Source: an uncultured Lachnospiraceae bacterium
Lineage (GTDB): Bacteria; Bacillota; Clostridia; Lachnospirales; Lachnospiraceae
Direction: 5' to 3'
NCBI GenBank assembly: GCA_910578555.1
Contig: CAJTPS010000007.1
Location: 117,031-181,030 of the forward strand
DNA: 64,000 nucleotides
The notes under the pieces are model-generated. The model did no database searches. It was given only the letters and a program-made list of their open reading frames with translations, and was not told the origin of the DNA. Made by a program: the position numbers and the translations under genes. Every line of letters begins with the position of its first letter. The stretch's first letter is position 1. This document shows positions 27,958 to 36,064 of the stretch, in pieces.

Positions 27958-29195
27958 TTGACACCTCCTAAAATACCCGCCAACAGAAGCATAATCGCCG
28001 GAACAATATATTTCCTCGGGTGGTGCCACAGATCGCTCTCGATCTTCCACCCCCTGACGGGATAAAACCACTCCATCAGTACAGAACCAACAGCGCTTAG
28101 CAATGCGAAGAAAACCGCTGTCAGAATCACATTTATCTCCGCCGCCGCGCCCCATGACCGGAATCCGCCTGCCGCCATGCCGTCCGTGCGCAATCCCCCG
28201 GCTGTCAAATGCCAGCTGACAAGGAATATCGTATTTGCCGCCATATTGCACAGAAAAATAAACAGGCAGTAGGGCATGCAAAAGGCTTTCTTCTGACCGG
28301 GCAGGAACCGCACGGCCTGTTCCAGATCCGGGTCGCAGGACAGCAGGATACAGATCGGCGTATTTAAGGAAAGAATTGCAAATCCGATGGGCATGACAGA
28401 CATGCCCATTCCTCCCATCTGACTGAAAAAGGCAGGCAGCACACAGGCCGCAATCCACATAACGCCTGTGTTGAGCAGATAATTGGGGTGTGCCGCCAGA
28501 TACCGGAACAGATACCGCCATACGAAAGTGCGCCTGCCTCCTCTCACAGCCCTGCTTTTACCGCCGGCCGGCGCATAGAACGAATATGCATCGGCGCCGC
28601 GTAATACCAGAACCGCCAATAAGATATTACCTGTGAGTAAAGGCACAAAGAAAACTTTATCCCACAGCAGAACCATACCGGCTAAAACAGCACAGACCCA
28701 AACCACGCTGAGAATCTTACAAACCGGCTTTCCCAAAAGCTGGCCGGGAGCCGGGTTACCCTTGCTTCTCCGCCCCCTGCTCTCCGCATACATACAGGCA
28801 CTCATAAGAATCGCGTTGACTGCACAGAGAACACTTCCCAGCAGTTCCTTGCCGCTCCATGAGCACACTGCCAGCACCACCGCCATAAGCCCTGCCGTCT
28901 TTGTAAGAATCGTATACATACCCAGCACGGCCACATAGGAAAAAATAAAATGCTTTTCACCAAAAGGCAGCATAAGCAGATTCTGCATATTATCGGCACT
29001 ATCCCTGGAATGAAGCGCCTGCCACATCACGCCTGCGCTGAAGCTGCTGACCATCAGATACAGAATAAATGGCGCGATCCGCACCTGGTATCCTGCAAGA
29101 TACAACCCGTAGAATACAAGCAGCCAGACCAGCAGCGTCTTGCCTAACCTTTCATATTTGACACCGAATAACTTTCTTGCAAATACTCTGTACAT
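27954..29195 (-). CDS. ABC-2 type transporter permease
   Basis: About 413 residues with roughly ten hydrophobic segments, reading as an exporter membrane subunit. It starts MYRVFARKLFGVKYERLGKT. Two ATGs are possible (29204 and 29195); the second is better spaced from the AGGAGGG. The gene follows the matching ATPase by 37 bases and overlaps the zinc-ribbon gene. The exported substrate (peptide, lipid or drug) is unknown; LytS/LytTR-type regulation upstream is typical of peptide or lantibiotic-type exporters. Confidence 0.8.
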   Translation of the reverse strand: MYRVFARKLFGVKYERLGKTLLVWLLVFYGLYLAGYQVRIAPFILYLMVSSFSAGVMWQALHSRDSADNMQNLLMLPFGEKHFIFSYVAVLGMYTILTKTAGLMAVVLAVCSWSGKELLGSVLCAVNAILMSACMYAESRGRRSKGNPAPGQLLGKPVCKILSVVWVCAVLAGMVLLWDKVFFVPLLTGNILLAVLVLRGADAYSFYAPAGGKSRAVRGGRRTFVWRYLFRYLAAHPNYLLNTGVMWIAACVLPAFFSQMGGMGMSVMPIGFAILSLNTPICILLSCDPDLEQAVRFLPGQKKAFCMPYCLFIFLCNMAANTIFLVSWHLTAGGLRTDGMAAGGFRSWGAAAEINVILTAVFFALLSAVGSVLMEWFYPVRGWKIESDLWHHPRKYIVPAIMLLLAGILGGVK

Positions 29196-29232
29196 CCCCT
29201 TCATCCCTCCTGTCTGCCTGAATCATTTTGCT

Positions 29233-29994
29233 TCACGGATCATCTCTGTCCTGTCTTTTTACCTGCTCATTTTCCCATGTGAGTTTTTCCTGACCAGTCT
29301 CAACATGCAGTGCCGCCCGAATTCCTTCGGCATTGATCTGCTCCCCCGCAAAGCTCCGGCAGATTCTTCCGTCTTCCAGCACCAGGACCCGGTCGGAGGT
29401 CAGTGTGATACTTTCCAGAATATGTGAAGAGAACAGAACCGTCCCGTACTCCTTATAACCTGTGATCAACTCATACAGATATTCCGTACTCTGAAAATCC
29501 AGTCCGTTCACCGGCTCATCCAGCAGGAGCAGCTTTGGTCTCAATGCAAACGCTGTGATCAGGAAAGCCTTTTTCTGATTGCCTGTTGATAAATCTTTCA
29601 AGAGAACATCCGTATCATTCTCAAAATGAAATCCCCTTATCAGCGCTTCCGCGTCCCGCTGTTCCCGCCCGTAAGCGGCAAGCACATAGGCCAGGTATTC
29701 CCTGAAAGTAAAATACTGAAAAGAATGGTCCTCCGCGAATACCGTATAGCGGCAGGTCTTAAACGCCTGATCCCGGAATTGTACAGGACGATCATACAGC
29801 CGGATTTCTTCCGCTGAAAAGGTTTCATGCAGACCTGATAAAGTCTTAATGAACGTCGTCTTGCCGGCGCCGTTTAAACCGATCAGTCCCACCACCTCAT
29901 GTTCCTGCAGTTCTATGGAAAAATCCTCCAGTACCGTATGTTCACGGCGATACCACGCACTGAGATTTTTAATGGTCAAAAGCTTTCCGTTCAT
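29233..29994 (-). CDS. ABC transporter ATP-binding protein
   Basis: 253 residues with all nucleotide-binding motifs: Walker A GLNGAGKTT (about residue 40), signature LSTGNQKK (about 135), Walker B LLLLDEP and an H-loop in FSSHILES. It powers the ABC-2 permease downstream. The short membrane-protein gene upstream ends immediately before its start codon. The motif set is complete, so the exporter should be functional. Confidence 0.92.
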   Translation of the reverse strand: MNGKLLTIKNLSAWYRREHTVLEDFSIELQEHEVVGLIGLNGAGKTTFIKTLSGLHETFSAEEIRLYDRPVQFRDQAFKTCRYTVFAEDHSFQYFTFREYLAYVLAAYGREQRDAEALIRGFHFENDTDVLLKDLSTGNQKKAFLITAFALRPKLLLLDEPVNGLDFQSTEYLYELITGYKEYGTVLFSSHILESITLTSDRVLVLEDGRICRSFAGEQINAEGIRAALHVETGQEKLTWENEQVKRQDRDDP

Positions 29995-30171
29995 TTACCT
30001 GTCTCCTCCACCGGTCTTAGTCCTGTTCCATGCGGTATATGCAGAATACAGGAACATACCGCCCATAATCATGTAAACACCGGCCATCTCCATCCTCCCG
30101 GACACACCGCTGACAATTGCCGCCGCGGCCCAGACCAGAGCCAGAATACCTCGAACATAAATATGTCGCAT
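29995..30171 (-). CDS. small two-helix membrane protein
   Basis: 58 residues from the ATG at 30171 (GGAGG seven bases upstream): MRHIYVRGILALVWAAAAIV, then a second hydrophobic stretch around MAGVYMIMGGMFLYSAYTAW and a basic tail. It has two transmembrane helices and no recognised domain. It ends exactly where the ABC ATPase gene begins. It may be an accessory or immunity subunit of the exporter. Confidence 0.72.
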   Translation of the reverse strand: MRHIYVRGILALVWAAAAIVSGVSGRMEMAGVYMIMGGMFLYSAYTAWNRTKTGGGDR

Positions 30172-30225
30172 AATTTCCTCCATTTCCACGCTGCTTTTGT
30201 CTCAACTTGTTGAGCCAGCGTATCA
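30172..30225 (-). promoter_or_regulatory. pre-SD hairpin in the exporter operon leader
   Basis: On the minus strand ACGCTG (30216-30221) pairs with CAGCGT (30188-30193), which touches the ribosome-binding region GGAAATGGAGG. Between them is a perfect inner hairpin CTCAAC-AA-GTTGAG (30201-30214). It resembles the pre-SD pairing before DUF2130 and the sigma factor. The rest of 30226-30380 shows no gene. Confidence 0.45.
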
Positions 30226-30380
30226 ATTTGATTTACTGTGTTTACATCATAACGGAAAAGAAAGGTCCCTGCGAAAGTGTCCTCGAACGGTTGGTTTTTG
30301 ACCGTGAAATCTGAATCATTTGATTAACTTTGGAGAATACGTGACTAGCATAAGCGAAAGAAAGTTGTTCAGAAACATGT

Positions 30381-30418
30381 AAAGCCTTGCCGTCGTTTGT
30401 GCAAGGCTTTATTTTTTA
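30381..30418 (+). terminator. strong plus-strand terminator with no assigned gene
   Basis: A 10-bp stem, AAAGCCTTGC (30381-30390) against GCAAGGCTTT (30401-30410), followed by ATTTTTTA. The polarity is plus strand, yet both flanking genes are on the minus strand and no plus-strand ORF precedes it. It may end an unannotated small RNA starting in 30230-30380, or be the relic of a lost gene. Confidence 0.75.
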
Positions 30419-30462
30419 CTATGACATAAGCAGAAAAAGCGCTTCCTGCGATGTTCCACCGC

Positions 30463-31752
30463 TCACACCTCCACCCCGTGAAAAGACAGCGTGGCCACCG
30501 CCCGGAACGTATTGCCCTCACAACAGGTCTGTACCATACCGTCATATTTCTCTGCCGCAGTCCGGGCGCTCTTCAATCCCCAGCCGTGCAGACCGCCCTC
30601 TGTCTTCGTTGTTTTCAGTTCCCCGTTTTCTGATACGGGTGCAATCGCAAAGCTGTTCTCCACCTTGATCACCAGCATTTGATTGATCCGTCTTATGGTG
30701 AGCCAGATCATTCGCTGTTCCACTGTCTCAGCCTGCTTCGCCGCCTCCAGCGCATTATCCAGCAGATTTCCCAGAATCGCGCACAAATCCGCGCTGCGGA
30801 TATTCGTGTGTCTTGGATATTCCACCTGAGCCTGCAGACGCACGCCATATTCGGCCGCCGCCGCGGTCTTAGAGTTGATCAGGTAATCCGCTGTCTCATC
30901 GCCCGTCCAGACAGTATCCGCCAGTTCCCGCACGGGAGCCTGCAGTTCGTCCAGATACCGCACCGCGTCGGCATATTTTTCATGGGAAAGGAGTTGCCGC
31001 AGCGCGCCGATATGATTGTGAAAATCATGGAACAGCCTGGCATTGACGGCATAAGCGTTATTCAATGTGGTATAGTCCCGTTCCAGCAGTTCAGCCTGCT
31101 CGGATTTCAGCCTTGCCAGTTCCTTTTCACTTTCGTACTGGAGGCTCATATTGAGTACCATCACGGCCATCATCAGCACCACCGACAGAATCGTCCATGT
31201 ACTGAGACTGTCCTCCGAAATTGTCAGAACCTTCTGCTCGGACAAAGTGACCACCGCAATCAAACCGGCCGTCGAAAAAGCAGCGGCAAAACGAAAGACG
31301 CCCTTCTTTGCGATATCCTGTTTTTTCAACAGATAAAACATGCCAGACAGCAGCGCAATATGCAGCAGCCAGACAGCGCTCTGTCCGTATACGGTTCCCT
31401 TCTCCGGAAAAGCCGGTGCGCGGAACAGAATCCCCATCCCCGCCATGCCGAGAAAGGTCCAGAACGCCACCGCGATCTCATAATATATACCGATAAACAG
31501 TCCCATTCTGGTATCCGCATTCTGTAACCGGCGGGCACACACCGCGATCCAGAACGCCTCCAATGCCATCCGGTAAAAATCCGGCAGTCCTGCCAGAGAA
31601 ACCCCGGCGGCTATTACAAGCGCACCGGCACCTGCCGTCACAACGCTTCTTTTGTCCGGCATATCCGCCGACAGCAGACGTGAAATAAGAAACATACAAA
31701 TACCGGCCCGCAGACCGCCTGCAAGCATATCGGAAAGTAAAATAAGCGTCAT
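30463..31752 (-). CDS. LytS/AgrC-type sensor histidine kinase (GHKL)
   Basis: 429 residues. Six or so membrane segments (about 1-215) are followed by a coiled region and the phospho-acceptor motif LFHDFHNHIGALRQLL (about residue 255). The GHKL ATPase domain carries ILGNLLDNALEAAK and GWGLKSART. The ATG at 31752, with GGGGGA upstream, overlaps the response-regulator stop (ATGA). With that regulator it forms a complete two-component pair. It probably senses a peptide or envelope signal and controls the ABC-2 exporter downstream. Confidence 0.9.
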   Translation of the reverse strand: MTLILLSDMLAGGLRAGICMFLISRLLSADMPDKRSVVTAGAGALVIAAGVSLAGLPDFYRMALEAFWIAVCARRLQNADTRMGLFIGIYYEIAVAFWTFLGMAGMGILFRAPAFPEKGTVYGQSAVWLLHIALLSGMFYLLKKQDIAKKGVFRFAAAFSTAGLIAVVTLSEQKVLTISEDSLSTWTILSVVLMMAVMVLNMSLQYESEKELARLKSEQAELLERDYTTLNNAYAVNARLFHDFHNHIGALRQLLSHEKYADAVRYLDELQAPVRELADTVWTGDETADYLINSKTAAAAEYGVRLQAQVEYPRHTNIRSADLCAILGNLLDNALEAAKQAETVEQRMIWLTIRRINQMLVIKVENSFAIAPVSENGELKTTKTEGGLHGWGLKSARTAAEKYDGMVQTCCEGNTFRAVATLSFHGVEV

Positions 31753-32468
31753 ATATGTGTCCCCCAATAGGTGTTGATCTGTTCCTTTACTTCCTGCAGA
31801 TGGGAGCGGCTGACGGGAAGCGACACGCCGTTTTTCAGGACAGCCATGCCATCTTTTATCTGCATGATATGTATCATGTTGACGATACAGCCCCGGTCGA
31901 TATAGATAAACTCCTCTGCCCCCAGCTCCTCATATACCTGCTGCAGACTTTTGCGCACTTTGGACACACCGGCAGCGGTTGCGATTCCGGCGTTTTTGCC
32001 ATCCCTCTGGATATAATAGATCTCTTTATAGGGAATCTTCTCAAGCCTGCTGTTGGTCCGGATGGTATAGACTTTTCCCTCCTCCAGCATAATCAGCTTA
32101 ACAGCGTCCATAATCGCCGCAGGCAGCCTCGTATCAATGTCATCCTTGGGCACGTAACGGAAAATAGCCAGTTCAAAGGCGTCGATGGCGTATTCGATAT
32201 GGGACGTGATAAAGATGATCTTCCCATGGGGCAGGTACGGCTTGATCTTCTGTGCAAGCTCCATACCGCTTCCACCGGGCATTTCGATATCCAGCAGGAT
32301 CAGGTCAAAAAAGAAGCCATCCTCCGTAATATCATAGAGCAGATTGGCGCTGTCAGTATAGACACTGATCTCCCCGGCGCTTTTACATTGTGCCAGGCAG
32401 CACTTTGCAATTTGTTTGTGGGTCTGCACCGCGTTCCTATCATCATCACAGACTGCAATGTGCAGCAT
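31749..32468 (-). CDS. LytTR response regulator
   Basis: 239 residues. The receiver (1-125) has the acidic pocket CDDDR, the phospho-acceptor Asp in DLILLDIEMPG (about residue 59), Thr/Ser in IIFITSH, and Lys in RYVPKDD, where the usual Lys-Pro is reversed. The LytTR DNA-binding domain (about 138-239) contains IYYIQRDGKNAGI and IYIDRGCIVNMIHI. It is encoded just before its kinase with a four-base overlap. Likely targets are the exporter operon and itself. Confidence 0.9.
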   Translation of the reverse strand: MLHIAVCDDDRNAVQTHKQIAKCCLAQCKSAGEISVYTDSANLLYDITEDGFFFDLILLDIEMPGGSGMELAQKIKPYLPHGKIIFITSHIEYAIDAFELAIFRYVPKDDIDTRLPAAIMDAVKLIMLEEGKVYTIRTNSRLEKIPYKEIYYIQRDGKNAGIATAAGVSKVRKSLQQVYEELGAEEFIYIDRGCIVNMIHIMQIKDGMAVLKNGVSLPVSRSHLQEVKEQINTYWGTHI

Positions 32469-32494
32469 AGTATCATCTCATTTCCTTCTGTTAT

Positions 32495-32797
32495 TTATAT
32501 ATATTCAAAAATCCCCTGAATGGCGTCAGATACATTCATCAGTTCGGGAACCGATAATCTGTCAGTTTTCTTATAACCGCGGACAGATAAATCCAATAAC
32601 GCGAGTTTCTCGCAATGTATATATCCTTCTGCATTTTCTGTAGACATCCATATATGAAGCGGTCCCGGCTTAGAATGACCGATCACAGGACAGACTATCA
32701 CTTCACCACTGGTATTGAAAAAATCTTTGCTGACAACCAATACCGGATGTTTGATTTTCTCGACTTTCAAAATGTCACCCTGATGCAGATGTTCCAT
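32495..32797 (-). CDS. MazF/PemK-like endoribonuclease toxin
   Basis: 100 residues of the small beta-barrel PemK/MazF fold: HQGDILKVEKIKHPVLVVSK, then GEVIVCPVIGHSKPGPLHIW and LALLDLSVRG. These toxins cleave mRNA at short sites when freed from antitoxin. The ATG at 32797 overlaps the antitoxin stop by one base (TAATG), which gives coupled translation. A GTG two codons earlier is the alternative start. It is somewhat divergent from classical MazF. Confidence 0.8.
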   Translation of the reverse strand: MEHLHQGDILKVEKIKHPVLVVSKDFFNTSGEVIVCPVIGHSKPGPLHIWMSTENAEGYIHCEKLALLDLSVRGYKKTDRLSVPELMNVSDAIQGIFEYI

Positions 32798-33039
32798 TAC
32801 CACACCTCTCTTCCGACGGGCTCACCCCAGTCATATTCGCCGTCAAGCATTAACTTCCCGTCAAATTCTGCCGCTCTTTCTTCCAATGTCTTATGGCGAA
32901 AAGGTTTTTCTAAAGTAATTATACCATTTGACACCGTGACATCTAAAACATCATTCAATACAATTCCTGCACTTTTCAGTATTTCTTTCGGCAATCTTAT
33001 CCCCTGACTGTTACCCCATTCTTTTACTTGTGCCCGCAT
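32797..33039 (-). CDS. AbrB/MazE-like antitoxin
   Basis: 80 residues. The AbrB-type swapped-hairpin DNA-binding domain is at the N-terminus (VKEWGNSQGIRLPKEILKSA), and an acidic tail (about 50-80) should wrap and inhibit the toxin. GGGGAGG precedes the ATG. It comes first in the operon, as antitoxins usually do. Two spaced palindromes at 33061-33079 are its likely autoregulatory operator. Confidence 0.87.
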   Translation of the reverse strand: MRAQVKEWGNSQGIRLPKEILKSAGIVLNDVLDVTVSNGIITLEKPFRHKTLEERAAEFDGKLMLDGEYDWGEPVGREVW

Positions 33040-33060
33040 AATAATCCTCCCCGCAATTTA

Positions 33061-33079
33061 GTATATACTTAGTATATAC
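33061..33079. promoter_or_regulatory. probable MazE-type operator, two GTATATAC palindromes
   Basis: Two identical 8-bp palindromes GTATATAC, at 33061-33068 and 33072-33079, are centred 11 bp apart (one DNA turn), about 22 bases upstream of the antitoxin start. The spacing fits cooperative binding of a dimeric AbrB-type antitoxin or toxin-antitoxin complex. Confidence 0.6.
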
Positions 33080-33121
33080 CAATTTAAGAAAATTATCAAT
33101 CCCTGCCTCTAAACGATTCGT

Positions 33122-33898
33122 TCACCCGGGCGAGAGGATTGTCAACATATTCTTTATCATCCGCAGCATATCATCGGCAAATCTTTGGGCTTCCACAAGG
33201 TCTAAGTCCATCTCATTTCCAAACAGATAGCTTTGTAATGCATTCGAGATGAAAGTATGATATTGCGTTGAAAGGTTCTCTAATGCCCACTCTCCGCCCT
33301 GTTTTTTAGAAAGAATCAAATCGCTTTTGAGGAAAGCTGCAACTCTGCATAAATTCAAGATTACATAAACAGGTTCTTCCAATATGTCTTCCTTCGCCCC
33401 CTCAACATCAGACCAAATACTGTCAATATAAGCTTCTTCCGGCACATCAGCGAATACGTCATTTATTGCTTCCCCTTGCAGTACAACGCCATACTTCTTT
33501 ATGATTTTAAAATACACGGCCAGATCCTTATCGACGCCATTCATTTTATGAATATAATCCATTGGATTGTCAATAAACCATTGTAAATGTGCATTCGAAA
33601 AATGCAGTTCGAATGGTGTAGGGTAAAGAAAATTACTACAATATTTTTCCTTGACAATACTCAATTCAATTCCTTTATTTGGAGCTGTTTTATTTAATTC
33701 TACAATTTGTTTCATGAACTGCATTTTTTGAACATCTGCGATGCTGTTTTTAATTACAATAATTAGATCAACATCGCTTTTGTCTGGATTAAAACACCCC
33801 ATTGCCAAGGAACCATGCAGATATATACCTGTAAGATTCTCCTTTAATATTCCATGGGTTCTATCAACAATTTCATCTAATAGATTCTGATATAGCAT
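33122..33898 (-). CDS. AadA-like nucleotidyltransferase (DUF4111)
   Basis: 258 residues. The nucleotidyltransferase motif GSLAMGCFNPDKSDVDLIIV (about residue 28) has the G-S plus D-x-D metal-binding pair. The C-terminal DUF4111 helical domain contains NLCRVAAFLKSD and GEWALENL. This architecture is that of aminoglycoside (spectinomycin/streptomycin) adenylyltransferases and relatives, so it could confer resistance, but chromosomal homologues are often of unknown substrate. The ATG at 33898 with AAGGAGG is preferred; the frame extending to 34219 runs through repeats. Confidence 0.82.
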   Translation of the reverse strand: MLYQNLLDEIVDRTHGILKENLTGIYLHGSLAMGCFNPDKSDVDLIIVIKNSIADVQKMQFMKQIVELNKTAPNKGIELSIVKEKYCSNFLYPTPFELHFSNAHLQWFIDNPMDYIHKMNGVDKDLAVYFKIIKKYGVVLQGEAINDVFADVPEEAYIDSIWSDVEGAKEDILEEPVYVILNLCRVAAFLKSDLILSKKQGGEWALENLSTQYHTFISNALQSYLFGNEMDLDLVEAQRFADDMLRMIKNMLTILSPG

Positions 33899-33929
33899 AA
33901 CAGTCCTCCTTGATTTTTTTCTATAAAAA

Positions 33930-34083
33930 AAGTAATTTGCTTCGCAAATAACTTTGCGAGATCCGCTTCGCAGACTCGGATAAGCGGAGGAATTTCCTAT
34001 ACCATAAAAAATTGAGCTCCGCTCAATTGCGAGATTTGCTTCGCAAACTCGAAGCACGCCAGGGAATTTCCTATACCATAAAA
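33930..34083. repeat. dispersed two-hairpin repeats with flanking 21-bp direct repeats
   Basis: Copy A (33930-33985) has hairpins ATTTGCTTCGCAAAT and GAGATCCGCTTCGCAGACTC. Copy B (34012-34052) has TTGAGCTCCGCTCAA and CGAGATTTGCTTCGCAAACTCG-type arms. Both follow the layout of the 70-bp array at 37386, with compensatory changes in the stems. A 21-bp sequence, GGAATTTCC then TATACCATAAAA, follows each copy (33989-34009 and 34063-34083). The remainder of 34084-34405 holds no gene. Confidence 0.7.
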
Positions 34084-34405
34084 GGATAACATGAAAACGA
34101 TTGATTTTGCCACAATATCTAATAAAATAATTCCGCGCCCGATTTTCTATATAGGAACTTTGCTGTTGAAATTCAAAGGTAATGCCTGCTGCATAATATA
34201 TAGTATTTAAAACCACCAAAAACAGTTTAAATAGCTCTACATCGTGACGTTTATACGCAAATCAATTGCATTTACCGTCAAAACGTAGTATTCTATACAA
34301 TAAGGATTGCTCTTCTATAGAGATAAGTCTGATTTATTGTCACAGTTTGTCACCTATGCACGGCGCTGTGAATGCAGAATATATAAGAGGAAGGTCATTT
34401 GCAAC

Positions 34406-35317
34406 ATGAGAGAAGCATTTCACATTATCAGCGACGGCTCCTGCGATCTGCCGTCCGAATTAGTACAGGAAAAGAACATCACCGTCGTACCTTTTTATGT
34501 ATCCTTCGACGATGAACACTATTTTAAGGAAAATGTGGAAATCGGCATTCGTGATTTCTACCAGCAGATGATCGATAAGAAAGGCGTATACCCGAAATCC
34601 TCCATGCCCTCCATTCAGGATTATGAAGAAGTGTTCCTGCCGTTTGCCAGGGACAACATGCCTGTGATCTGTATCTGCATCACCACAAAATTCAGCGGTT
34701 CCATGCAGTCAGCGCTCAACGCCAGAGACCTTGTGCTGGAAAAATATCCGCAGGCGCAGATTACCGTCATCGACGCCACCATCAACACGGTCCTGCAGGG
34801 ACAGTATGTGTTGGAGGCCGCCGAGTTGCGCGATCACGGCTTTAGCTATCAGGATGCCGCAGCGCGCCTGGAAGAGATCAAAAGCACCGGAAGAATTTTT
34901 TTCACAGTGGGAAATATGGAATATTTAAAACACGGCGGAAGAATCGGCAAAGTAGCGGCCCTTGCAGGCGGCGCGCTGGATATACGCCCCGTTATCACAT
35001 TAAAAAAAGGCGAGATCTTCCCCTCCGGTATCGACAGAGGACGGAAGCGCACGCTCAAGAAGGTTATGAATCTTCTTTTGGAATATCTGCGGGAAAGCAG
35101 TCTTTCATGTGAATGCTACAGCATCGCGGTAGGATACGGCTATGACGTGGAAGAGGGAGCCGCATTTCGCGATCAGGCGCTGTCTGTACTGCGTGAGAAA
35201 GGTTATGATGTAAAAGAAATCCCCCTCTACCAGATCGGCGCCACCATCAGCGTGCACACCGGTCCCTACCCGCTCGGCTTCGGGATCATAGAGAAGGGAA
35301 TCCATCCACAGAATTAA
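34406..35317 (+). CDS. DegV family fatty-acid-binding protein
   Basis: 303 residues. DegV hallmarks are visible: IISDGSCDLPSELVQE at the start, TKFSGSMQSALNAR (fatty-acid carboxylate loop, about 90), FFTVGNMEYLKHGGRIGKVAA (about 170) and a C-terminal SVHTGPYPLGFG. Family members bind fatty acids and pass them to the FakA kinase as FakB proteins. The ATG at 34406 starts the homology; GGAAGG lies 11 bases upstream. The gene is monocistronic with its own terminator. No FakA gene is in the window. Confidence 0.92.
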   Translation: MREAFHIISDGSCDLPSELVQEKNITVVPFYVSFDDEHYFKENVEIGIRDFYQQMIDKKGVYPKSSMPSIQDYEEVFLPFARDNMPVICICITTKFSGSMQSALNARDLVLEKYPQAQITVIDATINTVLQGQYVLEAAELRDHGFSYQDAAARLEEIKSTGRIFFTVGNMEYLKHGGRIGKVAALAGGALDIRPVITLKKGEIFPSGIDRGRKRTLKKVMNLLLEYLRESSLSCECYSIAVGYGYDVEEGAAFRDQALSVLREKGYDVKEIPLYQIGATISVHTGPYPLGFGIIEKGIHPQN

Positions 35318-35338
35318 TTTCATTCAAAATTCAAAAGT

Positions 35339-35365
35339 TCTGCCCATTAACCGGGCAGAGCTTGA
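35339..35365 (+). terminator. terminator after DegV gene
   Basis: TCTGCCC (35339-35345) pairs with GGGCAGA (35353-35359), followed by GCTTGATTTATT. It lies 22 bases past the stop codon. Confidence 0.65.
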
Positions 35366-35389
35366 TTTATTCATACCGCTAATCAAAGT

Positions 35390-35507
35390 TTACTCGTCTT
35401 CAAAGGCAGTCTCATTCGTTTCATAGAAATCCAGCAATCCAGAAACCGTCATATTTAATCCGACAGCCAGCTTATGCAGGGTCTTTAACTTAGGTTTTTT
35501 CTTATGT
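35390..35507 (-). pseudogene. C-terminal remnant of an XRE-family regulator
   Basis: The minus strand reads KKPKLKTLHKLAVGLNMTVS, then a short acidic tail (GLLDFYETNETAFEDE) and stop. This matches the last helix and tail of XRE-type helix-turn-helix proteins. The N-terminal two thirds, including the recognition helix, are missing and no start is visible. The stretch from 35508 to 35866 shows no gene I can support. Confidence 0.6.
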
Positions 35508-35866
35508 TATATTCTTTTCACTCATCAATTAAACAAAAAGAACTGATTGAAATACCTTTACAGCTTGGGATTGCGGCATGCTCCTGTAGAAGATTATAGA
35601 ACTTTATGCTATACTGTGTTTGTGCATAGCCACCTATACTAGTATAACGAGTATTAAGTAACTGACATATTCACTTGTATAATTGTCCAGCTACTGCGTC
35701 ATAAAATCCAGCTGTAGCCACCGCTGCACCGTCGATTTTCTTCCTTATATCCGAATCAATTATACTGCGCGAATACATCAAAAACTTCATTTTCGTTGTA
35801 CCAGAAATCATTTGTAGACACATATGTGTATTGATGTCAAATAGAAACGGAAAGGAGCAATGTTCT

Positions 35867-35932
35867 ATGAAAATGAAAATGCGAGCATTATCACAAAATG
35901 ATCTTAAGAACACCTTTGCCCATGCAGAATAG
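35867..35932 (+). CDS. possible 21-residue peptide
   Basis: MKMKMRALSQNDLKNTFAHA plus Glu, starting at ATG 35867 with a good AAAGGAG nine bases upstream and ending at TAG. The same frame stays open for 36 further codons after the amber stop, ending in a hydrophobic stretch before TAA at 36041-36043. It may be a short leader peptide, a gene broken by a nonsense mutation, or chance. It lies directly upstream of the CD3324-family gene. Confidence 0.3.
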   Translation: MKMKMRALSQNDLKNTFAHAE

Positions 35933-36064
35933 CAGACATATAGCAATCTGTATGGGCGAATCAAACGTAGCAGTTCAGCTTTCGGCTTCACTGTTACAGT
36001 AAAACTATATGTTCTGCTGTATCTGCACTTTATTTATATAAAATAAATAAGGAGCGGTCAGAAA

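Noticed and set aside
27958..28521. Long N-terminal extension of the zinc-ribbon ORF
   Set aside because: It overlaps the ABC permease in another frame; the internal ATG at 27957 has a strong GGAGG and the ATGA overlap.
33899..34219. 107-residue N-terminal extension of the nucleotidyltransferase
   Set aside because: It reads through palindromic repeats, while the ATG at 33898 has AAGGAGG and begins the conserved domain.
35671..35991. 106-residue minus-strand ORF
   Set aside because: It has no ribosome-binding site or recognisable domain and lies in a remnant-rich AT region; its sequence looks like noise.
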